51,768 nucleotides of DNA from an uncultured Lachnospiraceae bacterium. GTDB taxonomy: Bacteria > Bacillota > Clostridia > Lachnospirales > Lachnospiraceae. The DNA lies in NCBI GenBank assembly GCA_902789175.1, contig CADANF010000016.1, positions 1-51,768 on the forward strand. The letters run 5' to 3'. Under the pieces are notes generated by a model that was given only the letters and a program-made list of their open reading frames with translations, ran no database searches and was not told the origin of the DNA. Below, piece after piece: positions 44,436-51,768 of the stretch. The translations under genes were made by a program, and so were the position numbers. Numbering within the stretch: the first letter of the stretch is position 1; every line of letters starts with the position of its first letter.

Positions 44436-44458
44436 CTTTTGGACGAAAAGTCCAGAAG
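44436..44458. repeat. GGAC/GTCC hairpin element, copy C
   Basis: CTTTTGGAC-GAAAA-GTCCAGAAG. A perfect palindrome around the loop, immediately after the stop of the wall-hydrolase gene and before the DUF4315 ribosome binding site. Close to the reverse complement of copy B. Confidence 0.75.
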
Positions 44459-44474
44459 TTGGAAAGGCTTAAAT

Positions 44475-44780
44475 ATGGTTACAGAAAATGAAATGAAAGA
44501 GAAGCTAAAAAAGCTTCAGGAAGCAAAGTCTTTGCAGGAAGAGAAAACAAAAGCTGCAAATGAAGCTCTTACAAAGGCGAAGAATAGATGTAGCAAGGAG
44601 AATGCAAAGCTAGATAGCATTAACGGAGAGATTAACAGAATAGATGGTTATCTCTTTAGAAAAGTAACATTAAAATACGGCATTAATAATTTTAAGGAAT
44701 TAGAAGAGTATCTGCAAAAACATAGGACAGATACAAGTGAAGTGATTGATGTCGAAGATAATAAAGGAGATTTGAATTAA
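44475..44780 (+). CDS. DUF4315 family protein
   Basis: A 101-residue, highly charged helical protein (MKEKLKKLQEAKSLQEEKTK, heptad-like) that fits DUF4315, a small coiled-coil family found in CTn-type elements at this position. I use ATG 44475, with GGAAAGG 7 bases upstream; the frame also opens at 44424, which would put it through the hairpin C. The stop overlaps the next gene's ATG by one base. Confidence 0.8.
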   Translation: MVTENEMKEKLKKLQEAKSLQEEKTKAANEALTKAKNRCSKENAKLDSINGEINRIDGYLFRKVTLKYGINNFKELEEYLQKHRTDTSEVIDVEDNKGDLN

Positions 44781-46309
44781 TGAAAGTAAAAGTATTATTA
44801 CTCAGTATGACGATGTTGCTGTCATTTATTGGTTCAAGCGTCTTTAGCTTAAAGGGAGATGATTCCAGAGCAGTAAAATATGAGAGTACTGAAAGTGCAA
44901 CTACGGAAGACGAGGTAAGAGAAGATGCTTCTCATGCCGGAGAAACGACGGAAGATAAAGATTCTAATGAAGAAAATAAGACAACAGAAGAGAAGAAGAC
45001 AGAGGAACCTACTACTCAGGAAGTTCCAAGTGTAGTTGTGCCAGAGATTTCCGATACCACAAAAGATCCTGAGGTCGATACTACAAAGGGAAAGTATAAG
45101 ATTACAATTACTCCTGAAGAGGCTGGATGGTTCAATGATACAACCAACATAGTTGTAAAGTATGAATATTTATCAAGTGTTTTGGTAGAACCGAAGATAG
45201 AAAAAGTTGAGGCAAAGGCAGGTTCAAATGGAACATGGGTAGATATCACTGATGAGATGAAATTCGAGGTTAATGAAAACTGTACTGTGTATGTAAAAAT
45301 TACTGATCAGTTTGGTAATGAGTATGAAAAATCGAAGCTTATCAAGATATTTGATACAGTTGCTCCGACCCTTAACGCTGCAGTAAACGAGGGACTTCTC
45401 ACAGTTATGACTTATGATACTGAAAGCGGCGTAGATGTTGTTTATATTAATGGATACTCATATACGCCTGATGAAAATGGAATTGTATCAATCAGACTTG
45501 AAAAGTTTGATGCGACATATCAGAACTTCTATGTGTATGCACTTGATAAGGCTGGGAATCCTAGTACTGTATACACTATAGCAAATCCTTATTGGACGGA
45601 TCCTAACGCTGAAACTGATGACGATGATGAGGAAAAAGAAAACCCAGCAGATTCGCTTCCTGATAATGCTACACCTCAGACTACGGGGGAATCCAAGGCA
45701 GAGGTAACATCTGTAACTGATGAGGATGGAGAGGATATTACTAATGAAGTAAAAGGAAAACAATTTTATTCCATCATAACAGCTGATGGACAGCAGTATT
45801 TCCTTGTTATTGATATGACGGCAGCACAGAGCAAATCAACAGATACGGAAAATACAGCATTTGCTGGAGAAGGTTCTGTTACCAAGAATAATAATCCTAA
45901 TAATGGAACAGTATATTTTCTTACTTCTGTGTCAAATCAGAATCTGCTTAACTTTACAAATGATGGTGAACAGACACTTCCGCATAATTCAGTTGCAACG
46001 GCAAATGGCATAGATCCATATACTATGACACCGATTGCAAAAGGTACTGATACAAAGGAAAAAGTTGTTGAGGATGCAACAGAATCTGATGCTGAAGAGA
46101 TAAAGAAAGAAGACAAGGGTGAATCAGGTTCAGGAATGCTTATGTATATTATTATATTTGGTGTTGTGGCTGTAGTGATTGTAGGCTACAAGCTTATGAC
46201 AGCTAAGAAGGGCAAGCCGGAGCAGAGTGATGATTCTATGTATGGTGAAGATGATGATGTAGAGGAAGAACCAGTACCACTCAGCGAACTGGATGAAAGA
46301 GAAGAATAA
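44780..46309 (+). CDS. DUF4366 surface protein of conjugative elements (CD1107 family)
   Basis: A 509-residue exported protein. The signal peptide (about residues 1-24) is followed by a Thr/Glu-rich linker (TTEEKKTEEPTTQE), an immunoglobulin-like beta region (about 95-260, TITPEEAGWFNDTTNIVVKY), and the DUF4366 core (about 300-430: FYSIITADGQQYFLVIDM, VYFLTSVSNQNLLNF). A C-terminal membrane helix (about 452-474, LMYIIIFGVVAVVIVGYKLM) and an acidic cytoplasmic tail end it. Probably a cell-surface contact or channel-accessory protein of the donor. AAAGGAG precedes the ATG. A GNRA-loop hairpin follows the stop. Confidence 0.88.
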   Translation: MKVKVLLLSMTMLLSFIGSSVFSLKGDDSRAVKYESTESATTEDEVREDASHAGETTEDKDSNEENKTTEEKKTEEPTTQEVPSVVVPEISDTTKDPEVDTTKGKYKITITPEEAGWFNDTTNIVVKYEYLSSVLVEPKIEKVEAKAGSNGTWVDITDEMKFEVNENCTVYVKITDQFGNEYEKSKLIKIFDTVAPTLNAAVNEGLLTVMTYDTESGVDVVYINGYSYTPDENGIVSIRLEKFDATYQNFYVYALDKAGNPSTVYTIANPYWTDPNAETDDDDEEKENPADSLPDNATPQTTGESKAEVTSVTDEDGEDITNEVKGKQFYSIITADGQQYFLVIDMTAAQSKSTDTENTAFAGEGSVTKNNNPNNGTVYFLTSVSNQNLLNFTNDGEQTLPHNSVATANGIDPYTMTPIAKGTDTKEKVVEDATESDAEEIKKEDKGESGSGMLMYIIIFGVVAVVIVGYKLMTAKKGKPEQSDDSMYGEDDDVEEEPVPLSELDEREE

Positions 46310-46317
46310 TAAAGTAT

Positions 46318-46350
46318 GAGAGAGCAGGGAGAAATCTCTGCTCTTTCTAT
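46318..46350 (+). terminator. terminator-like hairpin with GAAA loop before the next gene
   Basis: GAGAGAGCAGGGA (46318-46330) pairs with TCTCTGCTCTTTC (46335-46347), a 13-position stem closed by GAAA. The T-tract is weak. The AAGGAG of the next gene begins about 9 bases later. Confidence 0.6.
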
Positions 46351-46368
46351 TAAAAAAGGAGAAGACAG

Positions 46369-46875
46369 ATGGATAAAGAATTATTGGATATTTTACAAGG
46401 TAAAGATGAAACTACTGAGCCTAAGAAAGAGTTTAAAGAAATCACCCTCAAGTTTGGTAAGGGCTGTGTCGGTGATGAATTTCAAGGCAAGGATGGAAAT
46501 TCCTACAGACAGATAATGATTCCTCCAAATGAAGAGGTAAAACAGCCATGGCAGACATTTGTTGTAAAGGCAAATCAGGTACATGAAAACCAGTATGGAA
46601 AGGGTATGTGGTGTAAGCTTCCTGCAGATGGTAGCACAACTGTTACAAAGAGTGTAGCCAAAGGCGTTGATGAGCAGGGGAAGACAATCTGGGAAAATGA
46701 GAAAACAAAGATTCCAAACAAGGAACTCAAAGCTATGGTTGAATCTTATAAGAGTAAAGAAAAGTCACAAGGTGATTCTCTTCTTGATAAGATTGAAAAG
46801 AAGGCACATCAGGCGTCAGAACAGAATAAGTCCATAGAGCATTCTCAGAACAAGAACAGAAATACAACGCGCTAG
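46369..46875 (+). CDS. conserved element protein, unknown function (between DUF4366 and topoisomerase)
   Basis: A 168-residue soluble protein. Residues 20-85 form a compact domain (ITLKFGKGCVGDEFQGKDGN, QPWQTFVVKANQVHENQYGKGMW) with the look of a small beta-barrel; the remainder (KIPNKELKAMVESYKSKE) is charged and ends in Gln/Lys/Asn-rich sequence. Similar proteins stand before topB in CTn-type elements. A single-strand DNA binding role is conceivable from the barrel-like pattern and its place next to topB, but no family evidence is seen. AAAAGGAG lies before ATG. Confidence 0.7.
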   Translation: MDKELLDILQGKDETTEPKKEFKEITLKFGKGCVGDEFQGKDGNSYRQIMIPPNEEVKQPWQTFVVKANQVHENQYGKGMWCKLPADGSTTVTKSVAKGVDEQGKTIWENEKTKIPNKELKAMVESYKSKEKSQGDSLLDKIEKKAHQASEQNKSIEHSQNKNRNTTR

Positions 46876-46886
46876 GAGGTTCTAGA

Positions 46887-49019
46887 ATGAAACTTATTAT
46901 TAGTGAAAAGCCGAGTGTTGGAAAAACCATTGCTGATGTTATAGGAGCTACAGAGAAAAAAGATGGGTATTATGAAGGTGATAATTATATTGTTTCATGG
47001 TGTGTTGGACATCTGGTCGAACTTGCACAACCACAGGAATACAATGCAGTATATGAAAGATGGACTTATGACACATTACCAATAGTGCCGGATGAATGGA
47101 AGTATTCGATAAAGCCAGATACTAAGGCTCAATATAAAGTCTTAAGGGAACTGATGCATAGACGTGATGTAGAAGCAGTTGTATGTGCAACTGATGCAGG
47201 ACGTGAAGGAGAACTTATTTTCAGACTTGTCTATAATATGGCAGGATGTAGTAAGCCGATTGAAAGACTTTGGATATCATCTATGGAAGATAGTGCTATA
47301 AGAGATGGAATGAATAATCTAAAACCTGGAAGTGAATATGACAGACTCTATAAAGCAGCGCTTGCTAGACAAGAAGCTGATTGGCTTGTTGGTATAAATG
47401 GGACAAGACTATTTACAGTTCTTTATGGTGGAAAAACTCTTAAGGTTGGAAGAGTTCAAACACCTACACTTGCAATGCTCGTAGATAGAGAGGCGGAGAT
47501 TGGTTCATTTAAGAAAAAACAGTATTTTATTGATCATATTCTTATAAAGACTCAAGTGAAACCTGGAGTGTATGAGGCCATAGATGCAATTTCTGACAGA
47601 ATAGATACAAGGGCTGATGCAGATAATCTTCTTGCAAAATGCAAAGGAAATACAGCAGTTGTAACATCTATTGTTAGAGAAGATAAAAAGATGTCGATAC
47701 CGAAGCTGTATGACCTTACATCACTTCAGAGAGATGCAAATAAGATATTTGGTTTTACTGCTAAAAAAACTCTTGATCATACTCAGACACTTTACGAAAG
47801 AAAACTTGTTACATATCCAAGAACTGACAGCAGATTTCTTACAGATGACATGGAAAACACTGCAAAAGTTGTTATAGCAGCGATAAAGCGTTCTATACCG
47901 TTTATGCCTGGAGTTTCCTATGATCCAAACATAAAACCTGTTATGAATTCTAAGAAGGTTTCAGATCACCATGCTATTATTCCAACTGTTGAGATAGCAA
48001 ATGCGGATTTGAATACTCTTTCAGAAGATGAAAAGAAGGTTCTGTATCTTATAGCTGCAAGACTTCTTGAAGCCACAGCTGTTCCTTATTTATTTACCAC
48101 ACAAAAAGTAGTATTTGAATGTGGCGGATCTGAGTTTACAGCTAAAGGAAAGGTCGTTAGAGATATCGGGTGGAAGATATTTGAGGAAGCTCTTAAGGAA
48201 GTCTACAAGACCTCAAAAGATTCAGATGATGAATCCTCAGTAGAACAGAAGCTACCTGATGTAAAAGATGGCGAAGTCTTCGATAATATTGATGGAAAGA
48301 TATCAGAGCATTTCACAAAGCCACCAGCAAGATATACAGAAGCATCACTTCTTACTGCTATGGAAAAAGCTGGTTCAGAAGATATGGATGATGATGTGGA
48401 AAGAAAGGGACTTGGAACGCCTGCAACGAGAGCTGATATCATTGAGAAATTGGTTAAGGATGGATTTATAAAAAGAGAAAAGAAGAATCTTATTCCGACA
48501 GAGAATGGTATAAAACTTATAACTGTTCTTCCTGATAAAGTGAAATCAGCAAAGTTGACTGCTGAATGGGAAAACTTCTTGTCACTTGTTGCAAAGGGAG
48601 AAGCTGAATATGATGATTTTATTTCCGATATTACCGATATGGTTGAAGAGCTTGTAAATACATATAGTCAGGTTCGAGAAGAGGATAAAAAGCTTTTTTC
48701 AAATACAGAGGTTCTAGGAAAATGTCCGAACTGTGGTGCAGATATAGTTAAAGGTAAGTTTGGAGCATACTGTAAGAGTAAGTGTGGCATGATGCTTGGT
48801 AAGATTATGGGTGTTAAAGCAACGGATGCACAGATAAAGGCTTTGCTTGCAGGAAAGAAGGTATTTATAAAGGGTATCAAAAAGAAGAGCGGAGATGGCA
48901 CATATGATGCGTATCTTACTCCAGAGGAAATTGTTGACTGCTCTTACACTAGAGATGATGGTACAGAGATTAAGGGTAAACAGTTTAAATATAAAATGGA
49001 ATTTCCAAAAAGAAAATAA
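46887..49019 (+). CDS. topB: DNA topoisomerase III, element type
   Basis: Type IA topoisomerase, 710 residues. It starts with the Toprim domain MKLIISEKPSVGKTIADVIG and CATDAGREGELIFR (acidic Toprim residues). The catalytic Tyr is in LVTYPRTDSRFLTDDM (about residue 309). RKGLGTPATRADII follows. A CPNCG zinc-ribbon-like stretch (about 613) with CKSKCG and the DUF3945-like end (KIMGVKATDAQIKALLAGKK) closes the protein. Conjugative elements often carry their own TopB, probably to resolve DNA during transfer. AGGAGG is before ATG; the gene is followed by a hairpin. Confidence 0.96.
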   Translation: MKLIISEKPSVGKTIADVIGATEKKDGYYEGDNYIVSWCVGHLVELAQPQEYNAVYERWTYDTLPIVPDEWKYSIKPDTKAQYKVLRELMHRRDVEAVVCATDAGREGELIFRLVYNMAGCSKPIERLWISSMEDSAIRDGMNNLKPGSEYDRLYKAALARQEADWLVGINGTRLFTVLYGGKTLKVGRVQTPTLAMLVDREAEIGSFKKKQYFIDHILIKTQVKPGVYEAIDAISDRIDTRADADNLLAKCKGNTAVVTSIVREDKKMSIPKLYDLTSLQRDANKIFGFTAKKTLDHTQTLYERKLVTYPRTDSRFLTDDMENTAKVVIAAIKRSIPFMPGVSYDPNIKPVMNSKKVSDHHAIIPTVEIANADLNTLSEDEKKVLYLIAARLLEATAVPYLFTTQKVVFECGGSEFTAKGKVVRDIGWKIFEEALKEVYKTSKDSDDESSVEQKLPDVKDGEVFDNIDGKISEHFTKPPARYTEASLLTAMEKAGSEDMDDDVERKGLGTPATRADIIEKLVKDGFIKREKKNLIPTENGIKLITVLPDKVKSAKLTAEWENFLSLVAKGEAEYDDFISDITDMVEELVNTYSQVREEDKKLFSNTEVLGKCPNCGADIVKGKFGAYCKSKCGMMLGKIMGVKATDAQIKALLAGKKVFIKGIKKKSGDGTYDAYLTPEEIVDCSYTRDDGTEIKGKQFKYKMEFPKRK

Positions 49020-49038
49020 GAGTTATTACATTTATTAT

Positions 49039-49068
49039 GAGGTAGGCGTAGTCCTGCCTCTTTAATTT
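49039..49068 (+). terminator. terminator-like hairpin after topB
   Basis: GAGGTAGG (49039-49046) pairs with CCTGCCTC (49053-49060), loop CGTAGT, then TTTAATTT. AAAGGAG of the next gene is about 5 bases later. Confidence 0.65.
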
Positions 49069-49089
49069 AAGTAAAGGAGATGGAGAAAA

Positions 49090-49263
49090 ATGATAGATAA
49101 CTATACTTATATTCCAGGTGCATCAACAGACTTCTTTAGTGATGATGCATATAAAGAGAGAATGGCTGCATACATTAAGGGAATACGAAAGTACAAGCTT
49201 AAGGAAAATTCACAGCCACAGAATAAAGCAAATAATACAAAAATTGGAGGTGGATTAGCATGA
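49090..49263 (+). CDS. small element protein (57 aa)
   Basis: ATG 49090 has AAAGGAGATGG upstream. The 57-residue product starts MIDNYTYIPGASTDFFSDDA, then has a basic helix (YKERMAAYIKGIRKYKLKE), and a Gly-rich end. It has an ATGA overlap with the DUF5688 gene, so the two are coupled. It is too short for most gene callers but fits the operon phase and coding pattern. Function unknown. Confidence 0.65.
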   Translation: MIDNYTYIPGASTDFFSDDAYKERMAAYIKGIRKYKLKENSQPQNKANNTKIGGGLA

Positions 49264-50138
49264 TGAGTTTTGACGATATAAAGGATTCGGTTATATGTAA
49301 GGTTGTTAATACCGATAATAATAAAGATAAGTTGGAGGGTAAACCGCAGGAAAAGATTGAGGATATGACAATTATGTTTGCTACGGTAATTGCTCAGAAG
49401 GAAGGAGAGAGACTCACACTTCCTATTACAAATGAGATGATGAATGATATGGGAATAGATCAGGCACAACTTAAGGAAGCAGCACTTGCAAATATCTCAG
49501 AACAGAATTATTCATTTAAGAGTATGAGAGATGTACTTATAGATTCAATGTTCCCGGACGGAGTTCCAGAGAATGATTCGTTTATAGAAATGATGCTTCC
49601 ACCAGAAAGTCCTGATATGCAAATGTATGTTCTCTCTAATGAGTGTAATGTAAATGGAGCTGCTGAGATATTTAATAAGAAAGCTATGGATGAGATAGCA
49701 GATAAGCTTGGAGGGGATTTTATAGTTCTCCCAAGCAGTGTGCATGAGACAATCGTTCTACCTTATAAAGAGGATATGGAACCAGCTATGCTTGAAAGTA
49801 TGGTTCAGGAGATAAATGAAGGTGTTTTGAATGAGAATGATAAATTATCAGATCATGTATTCCAATATGATTCAAAGGAGCATGAACTTGTTCGAATGGA
49901 TAAAATGGAATCTCGTCAGAAAGAAAAGGATAATTCTAAAAACATTGATGATTTAAAGGGAGACAGAGGTTCTGAAAAGACTGATAATATAAAAGTAGAT
50001 AAAGTTGAGAATAACAAGACTGAGAAAAAACATAGTACATCTCTTCAAGACAGAATATCGAAGAAACAGGCAGAGGTTAACAAGAAAGAAGCTTCAAAAC
50101 CTCAGCCTTCAAAGAAAAAGGATGTATCATTAGATTAA
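49260..50138 (+). CDS. DUF5688 family protein
   Basis: A 292-residue soluble protein. The DUF5688 pattern VLSNECNVNGAAEIFNKKAM, followed by ADKLGGDFIVLPSSVHETIV, stands at about residues 122-163. The N-terminal part begins MMSFDDIKDSVICKVV. The C-terminal 90 residues are low-complexity Lys/Asp/Glu/Ser, probably disordered. This family is frequent in conjugative elements of gut Bacillota; its role is unknown. An overlapping start with the small gene before it suggests coupling. Confidence 0.82.
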   Translation: MMSFDDIKDSVICKVVNTDNNKDKLEGKPQEKIEDMTIMFATVIAQKEGERLTLPITNEMMNDMGIDQAQLKEAALANISEQNYSFKSMRDVLIDSMFPDGVPENDSFIEMMLPPESPDMQMYVLSNECNVNGAAEIFNKKAMDEIADKLGGDFIVLPSSVHETIVLPYKEDMEPAMLESMVQEINEGVLNENDKLSDHVFQYDSKEHELVRMDKMESRQKEKDNSKNIDDLKGDRGSEKTDNIKVDKVENNKTEKKHSTSLQDRISKKQAEVNKKEASKPQPSKKKDVSLD

Positions 50139-50163
50139 TTCATCTATGGAATTCTTTCATATA

Positions 50164-50190
50164 GAGGGTGTCCTTGGGGCATCCTCTTCA
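50164..50190 (+). terminator. terminator-like hairpin after DUF5688 gene
   Basis: GAGGGTGTCC (50164-50173) pairs with GGGCATCCTC (50177-50186) across 10 positions with wobble pairs and a 3-base loop. The T-tract is weak (TTCATCGTTC). Confidence 0.55.
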
Positions 50191-50312
50191 TCGTTCATAC
50201 AGCTTTTTTATCTGTAATGTTATGGTGTTATGGTACTAGAATATATGGTATATTAGAAAAGTAACAATGAAAATTATATTTGAATATATCGTTTTAAGTG
50301 CAAGGAGTTTAT

Positions 50313-50714
50313 ATGATTGAGTTACATGGATGGTTAGCTATTGGGGAAACATATAAAGATGAGGATTTATTTCCGCAATCTGAGATTGACAGGATTAACA
50401 AAACTGTAAAAGAAATCATTTTAAATTGTGATTATAAAATCACATTACAATATTCAAATGGTTGCGCATATATTAACACATTGCATTGCTCAAATCATCG
50501 AACACCAGAAGTGTATACGATAATCAAAGCATATAAACATATTTCAGAGGTGGCTACAGGAAGCTATGGAATGATTTATCTCAAAGACGATGAAGATAAA
50601 GATCATTATAATGATTTTCAAGTATATGTTTTCAAAAAGGGGAAATGCATACAAAGAGATGATATAGACTTTTCTCCGTGTATTCCAACAATAGAAGATG
50701 AAGTGATTAGATAG
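50313..50714 (+). CDS. Imm7-like immunity protein, apparently orphan
   Basis: A 133-residue soluble protein. ATG 50313 is correctly spaced from AAGGAG; the frame also opens at GTG 50298. It starts MIELHGWLAIGETY and includes GSYGMIYLKDDEDKDH, then VYVFKKGK and a final FSPCIP. That is the pattern I know from Immunity protein 7 (Imm7), proteins that neutralise polymorphic toxins. No toxin gene lies next to it. Base composition is AT-rich relative to the transfer genes, so it may be cargo. The annotation relies on motif memory, so it is moderate. Confidence 0.55.
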   Translation: MIELHGWLAIGETYKDEDLFPQSEIDRINKTVKEIILNCDYKITLQYSNGCAYINTLHCSNHRTPEVYTIIKAYKHISEVATGSYGMIYLKDDEDKDHYNDFQVYVFKKGKCIQRDDIDFSPCIPTIEDEVIR

Positions 50715-50796
50715 ATTTCGGGTTTATTTACTAGTGTAGAATCTTTAACTTACAGGATAATGAAATAAGCAAATTGGGGTTTATGGAGGAAAAACA

Positions 50797-51282
50797 ATGC
50801 GACGCAGTGATAGAGAGGTTACAAAGTTCTCAGACATAATTGCAATAATTGAAAAATGTGATGTGTGCAGACTTGCTTTGAATGATGAGGATTATCCATA
50901 TATACTGCCACTTAACTTTGGAATCAATATTACAGAGGATAATAATTTAGAACTTTATTTCCATGGAGCATCAGAGGGAACAAAACTCAAACTAATTGCA
51001 AAAGATAATCGGGCAAGTTTTGAAATGGATTGTGAACATAATTTGGTATCGGAAATTGAACGTGGAAGCTGCACAATGGAATATCAAAGTGTGATTGGGC
51101 ATGGACATATCGAGATGATACCTGATGAAGAAAAGTATAATGCCTTGTGTATTTTAATGAAGCATTATCACATGGAGCATTTTCCATTCAATAAGGCTGT
51201 CATGCCTCGAACAACAGTTTACAAACTTGTTGTAGAACATATGACTGGGAAAATAAGGCTAAAAAGAAACGATAAGCATTAA
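50797..51282 (+). CDS. pyridoxamine 5'-phosphate oxidase / NimA-like flavin-binding protein
   Basis: A 161-residue split-barrel flavoprotein-like protein. It shows MRRSDREVTKFSDIIAIIEK, then CRLALNDEDYPYILPLNFGI, YFHGASEGTKLKLI and SVIGHGHIEMI, typical of the PNPOx-like family that includes NimA 5-nitroimidazole reductases. The family motif also has the substrate/flavin-binding HGA-x-x-G-x-K. GGAGG is before the ATG. It is probably cargo of the element; the specific substrate is unknown, and resistance should not be claimed. Confidence 0.85.
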   Translation: MRRSDREVTKFSDIIAIIEKCDVCRLALNDEDYPYILPLNFGINITEDNNLELYFHGASEGTKLKLIAKDNRASFEMDCEHNLVSEIERGSCTMEYQSVIGHGHIEMIPDEEKYNALCILMKHYHMEHFPFNKAVMPRTTVYKLVVEHMTGKIRLKRNDKH

Positions 51283-51321
51283 ATTCAGGTTTGTCGGACA
51301 AAACTAAATAAAACCTTACAT

Positions 51322-51366
51322 AGACCAGTACCTCTAGGGACGCCCAGAAAGTACTGGTCTATTATT
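51322..51366 (+). terminator. hairpin after the flavoprotein gene
   Basis: AGACCAGTAC (51322-51331) pairs perfectly with GTACTGGTCT (51351-51360); the loop holds a second stem GGG/CCC. The following ATTATTAT is not a clean T-run. It ends the cargo gene or marks a junction. Confidence 0.6.
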
Positions 51367-51398
51367 ATGCCCATTTTTAGCGCAGAAGATGAGCATGA

Positions 51399-51521
51399 GA
51401 CGAAACTATTAATCAAATTTTTCAGAAAGGAAAATTCGGAGGCTCGCTGCTTCCGGATGAAGGTATGAATTATGAAGGTAATGAAATGAATGAAGGGATG
51501 TTGGATGAAGGTACGCCATAA
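51399..51521 (+). pseudogene. gene remnant, possibly the C-terminal tail of another VirD4-like gene
   Basis: A frame open from about 51399 to a stop at 51519-51521 ends with GGSLLPDEGMNYEGNEMNEG and LDEGTP. It has no start or ribosome binding site. It lies where VirD4 would end in front of a Maff2 gene, so a remnant of a second coupling protein gene is plausible. The assignment is inference from position and acidic composition. Confidence 0.35.
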
Positions 51522-51549
51522 AGCGGCGAGTATCCGAAAGGGGATCAAA

Positions 51550-51690
51550 ATGGCATTTTTCAATTCAGCAATCACAGTATTACAGACACTTGTTATCGCA
51601 CTTGGCGCAGGCCTTGGAGTTTGGGGCGTTGTAAACCTTCTTGAGGGTTACGGCAACGATAACCCTGGTGCGAATGCTCATGTACGGTAA
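51550..51690 (+). pseudogene. truncated second Maff2 gene
   Basis: ATG 51550 follows a GAAAGGGGA site. The product begins MAFFNSAITVLQTLVIALGA and continues GLGVWGVVNLLEGYGNDNPG, the standard Maff2 N-terminal form, but then diverges (ANAHVR, stop) instead of continuing KSQGMKQ. The missing part is the second membrane helix. Codon use is more GC-rich than in the first Maff2 gene, so it came from a different element. The break at GTGCG matches a group II intron 5' end. Confidence 0.7.
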
Positions 51691-51768
51691 GGAAGCAAGC
51701 AACCGAAAACAAGAGATAGACCGCCAGCACTACACTATTCCGAACCAAAGACCAAAAGATAAGCATTG
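51670..51768 (+). mobile_element. possible 5' end of a group II intron, 3' partial
   Basis: The Maff2 homology breaks at GTGCGAATGC, and GTGCG is the group II 5' splice consensus. AATGCT just behind it (51675-51680) could pair with AGCATT near the window end, as a root helix of domain I. GTACGG and CCGAA blocks lie between. The intron body and the encoded reverse transcriptase would be right of the window. Other recombination events remain possible. Confidence 0.35.

Noticed and set aside
50797-51282. nitroimidazole resistance gene (nim)
   Set aside because: The PNPOx-like family is broad; the sequence supports only a flavin-binding split-barrel protein.

Overview
The window reads as a low-GC Gram-positive chromosome, most probably a Lachnospiraceae member (Bacillota, Clostridia). 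This is inferred from the cysE-cysS-mini-RNase III-rlmB-sigH gene order, a CIRCE-controlled groESL operon, pyruvate phosphate dikinase, dimeric GlyRS, and a transfer region of the kind known from Clostridioides and gut Lachnospiraceae conjugative elements. No species can be named from the sequence alone. Almost every real gene is on the + strand; the one clear exception is a tRNA-Thr on the - strand.

Bases 1-2.8 kb are an AT-rich accessory patch. It holds the 3' part of a large VWA surface protein, whose true start lies off the left edge, followed by two small membrane-anchored proteins that look like diverged paralogues of each other. From 3 to 10.8 kb there is housekeeping DNA: cysE, cysS, mrnC, rlmB, a SigH-type sigma factor, an EAL phosphodiesterase, an AI-2E family permease and a DUF1893 protein. 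Two copies of one long palindromic repeat bracket this block in opposite orientations. From 11 to 15.4 kb lie tRNA-Thr and a secreted SH3/glucosaminidase-like protein ending in a dockerin. The adjacent gene encodes a membrane-anchored protein with a cohesin-like domain. From 15.5 to 29.8 kb there are glnS, groES-groEL, cdd, an M16C peptidase, era, recO, a lipoprotein, glyQS and ppdK. A covarying hairpin tandem repeat follows groEL directly.

From just after ppdK (about 29.8 kb) to the right edge is the front part of an integrative and conjugative element. Its maintenance module is a DUF3970 protein, ParA, ParB and a RepA_N-type initiator with 23-bp iterons inside the gene, followed by two XRE regulators. 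Its type IV secretion module is DUF3801/PcfB, VirD4, Maff2, a TrbL/VirB6-like protein, PrgI, VirB4, a lysozyme plus CHAP wall hydrolase, DUF4315, DUF4366, a small conserved protein and topoisomerase III. DUF5688 and cargo-like genes (an Imm7-like orphan immunity protein and a PNPOx/NimA-like flavoprotein) follow. The element's relaxase and integrase are not in the window. At the far right a second, different Maff2 gene is cut off, possibly by the 5' end of a group II intron.

The signals most worth follow-up are non-coding: the groEL 3' hairpin array with compensatory changes, the two-copy long palindrome family, the iterons inside repA, a three-copy hairpin in the transfer region, and repeated terminator-like hairpins set just before ribosome binding sites in the transfer operon.
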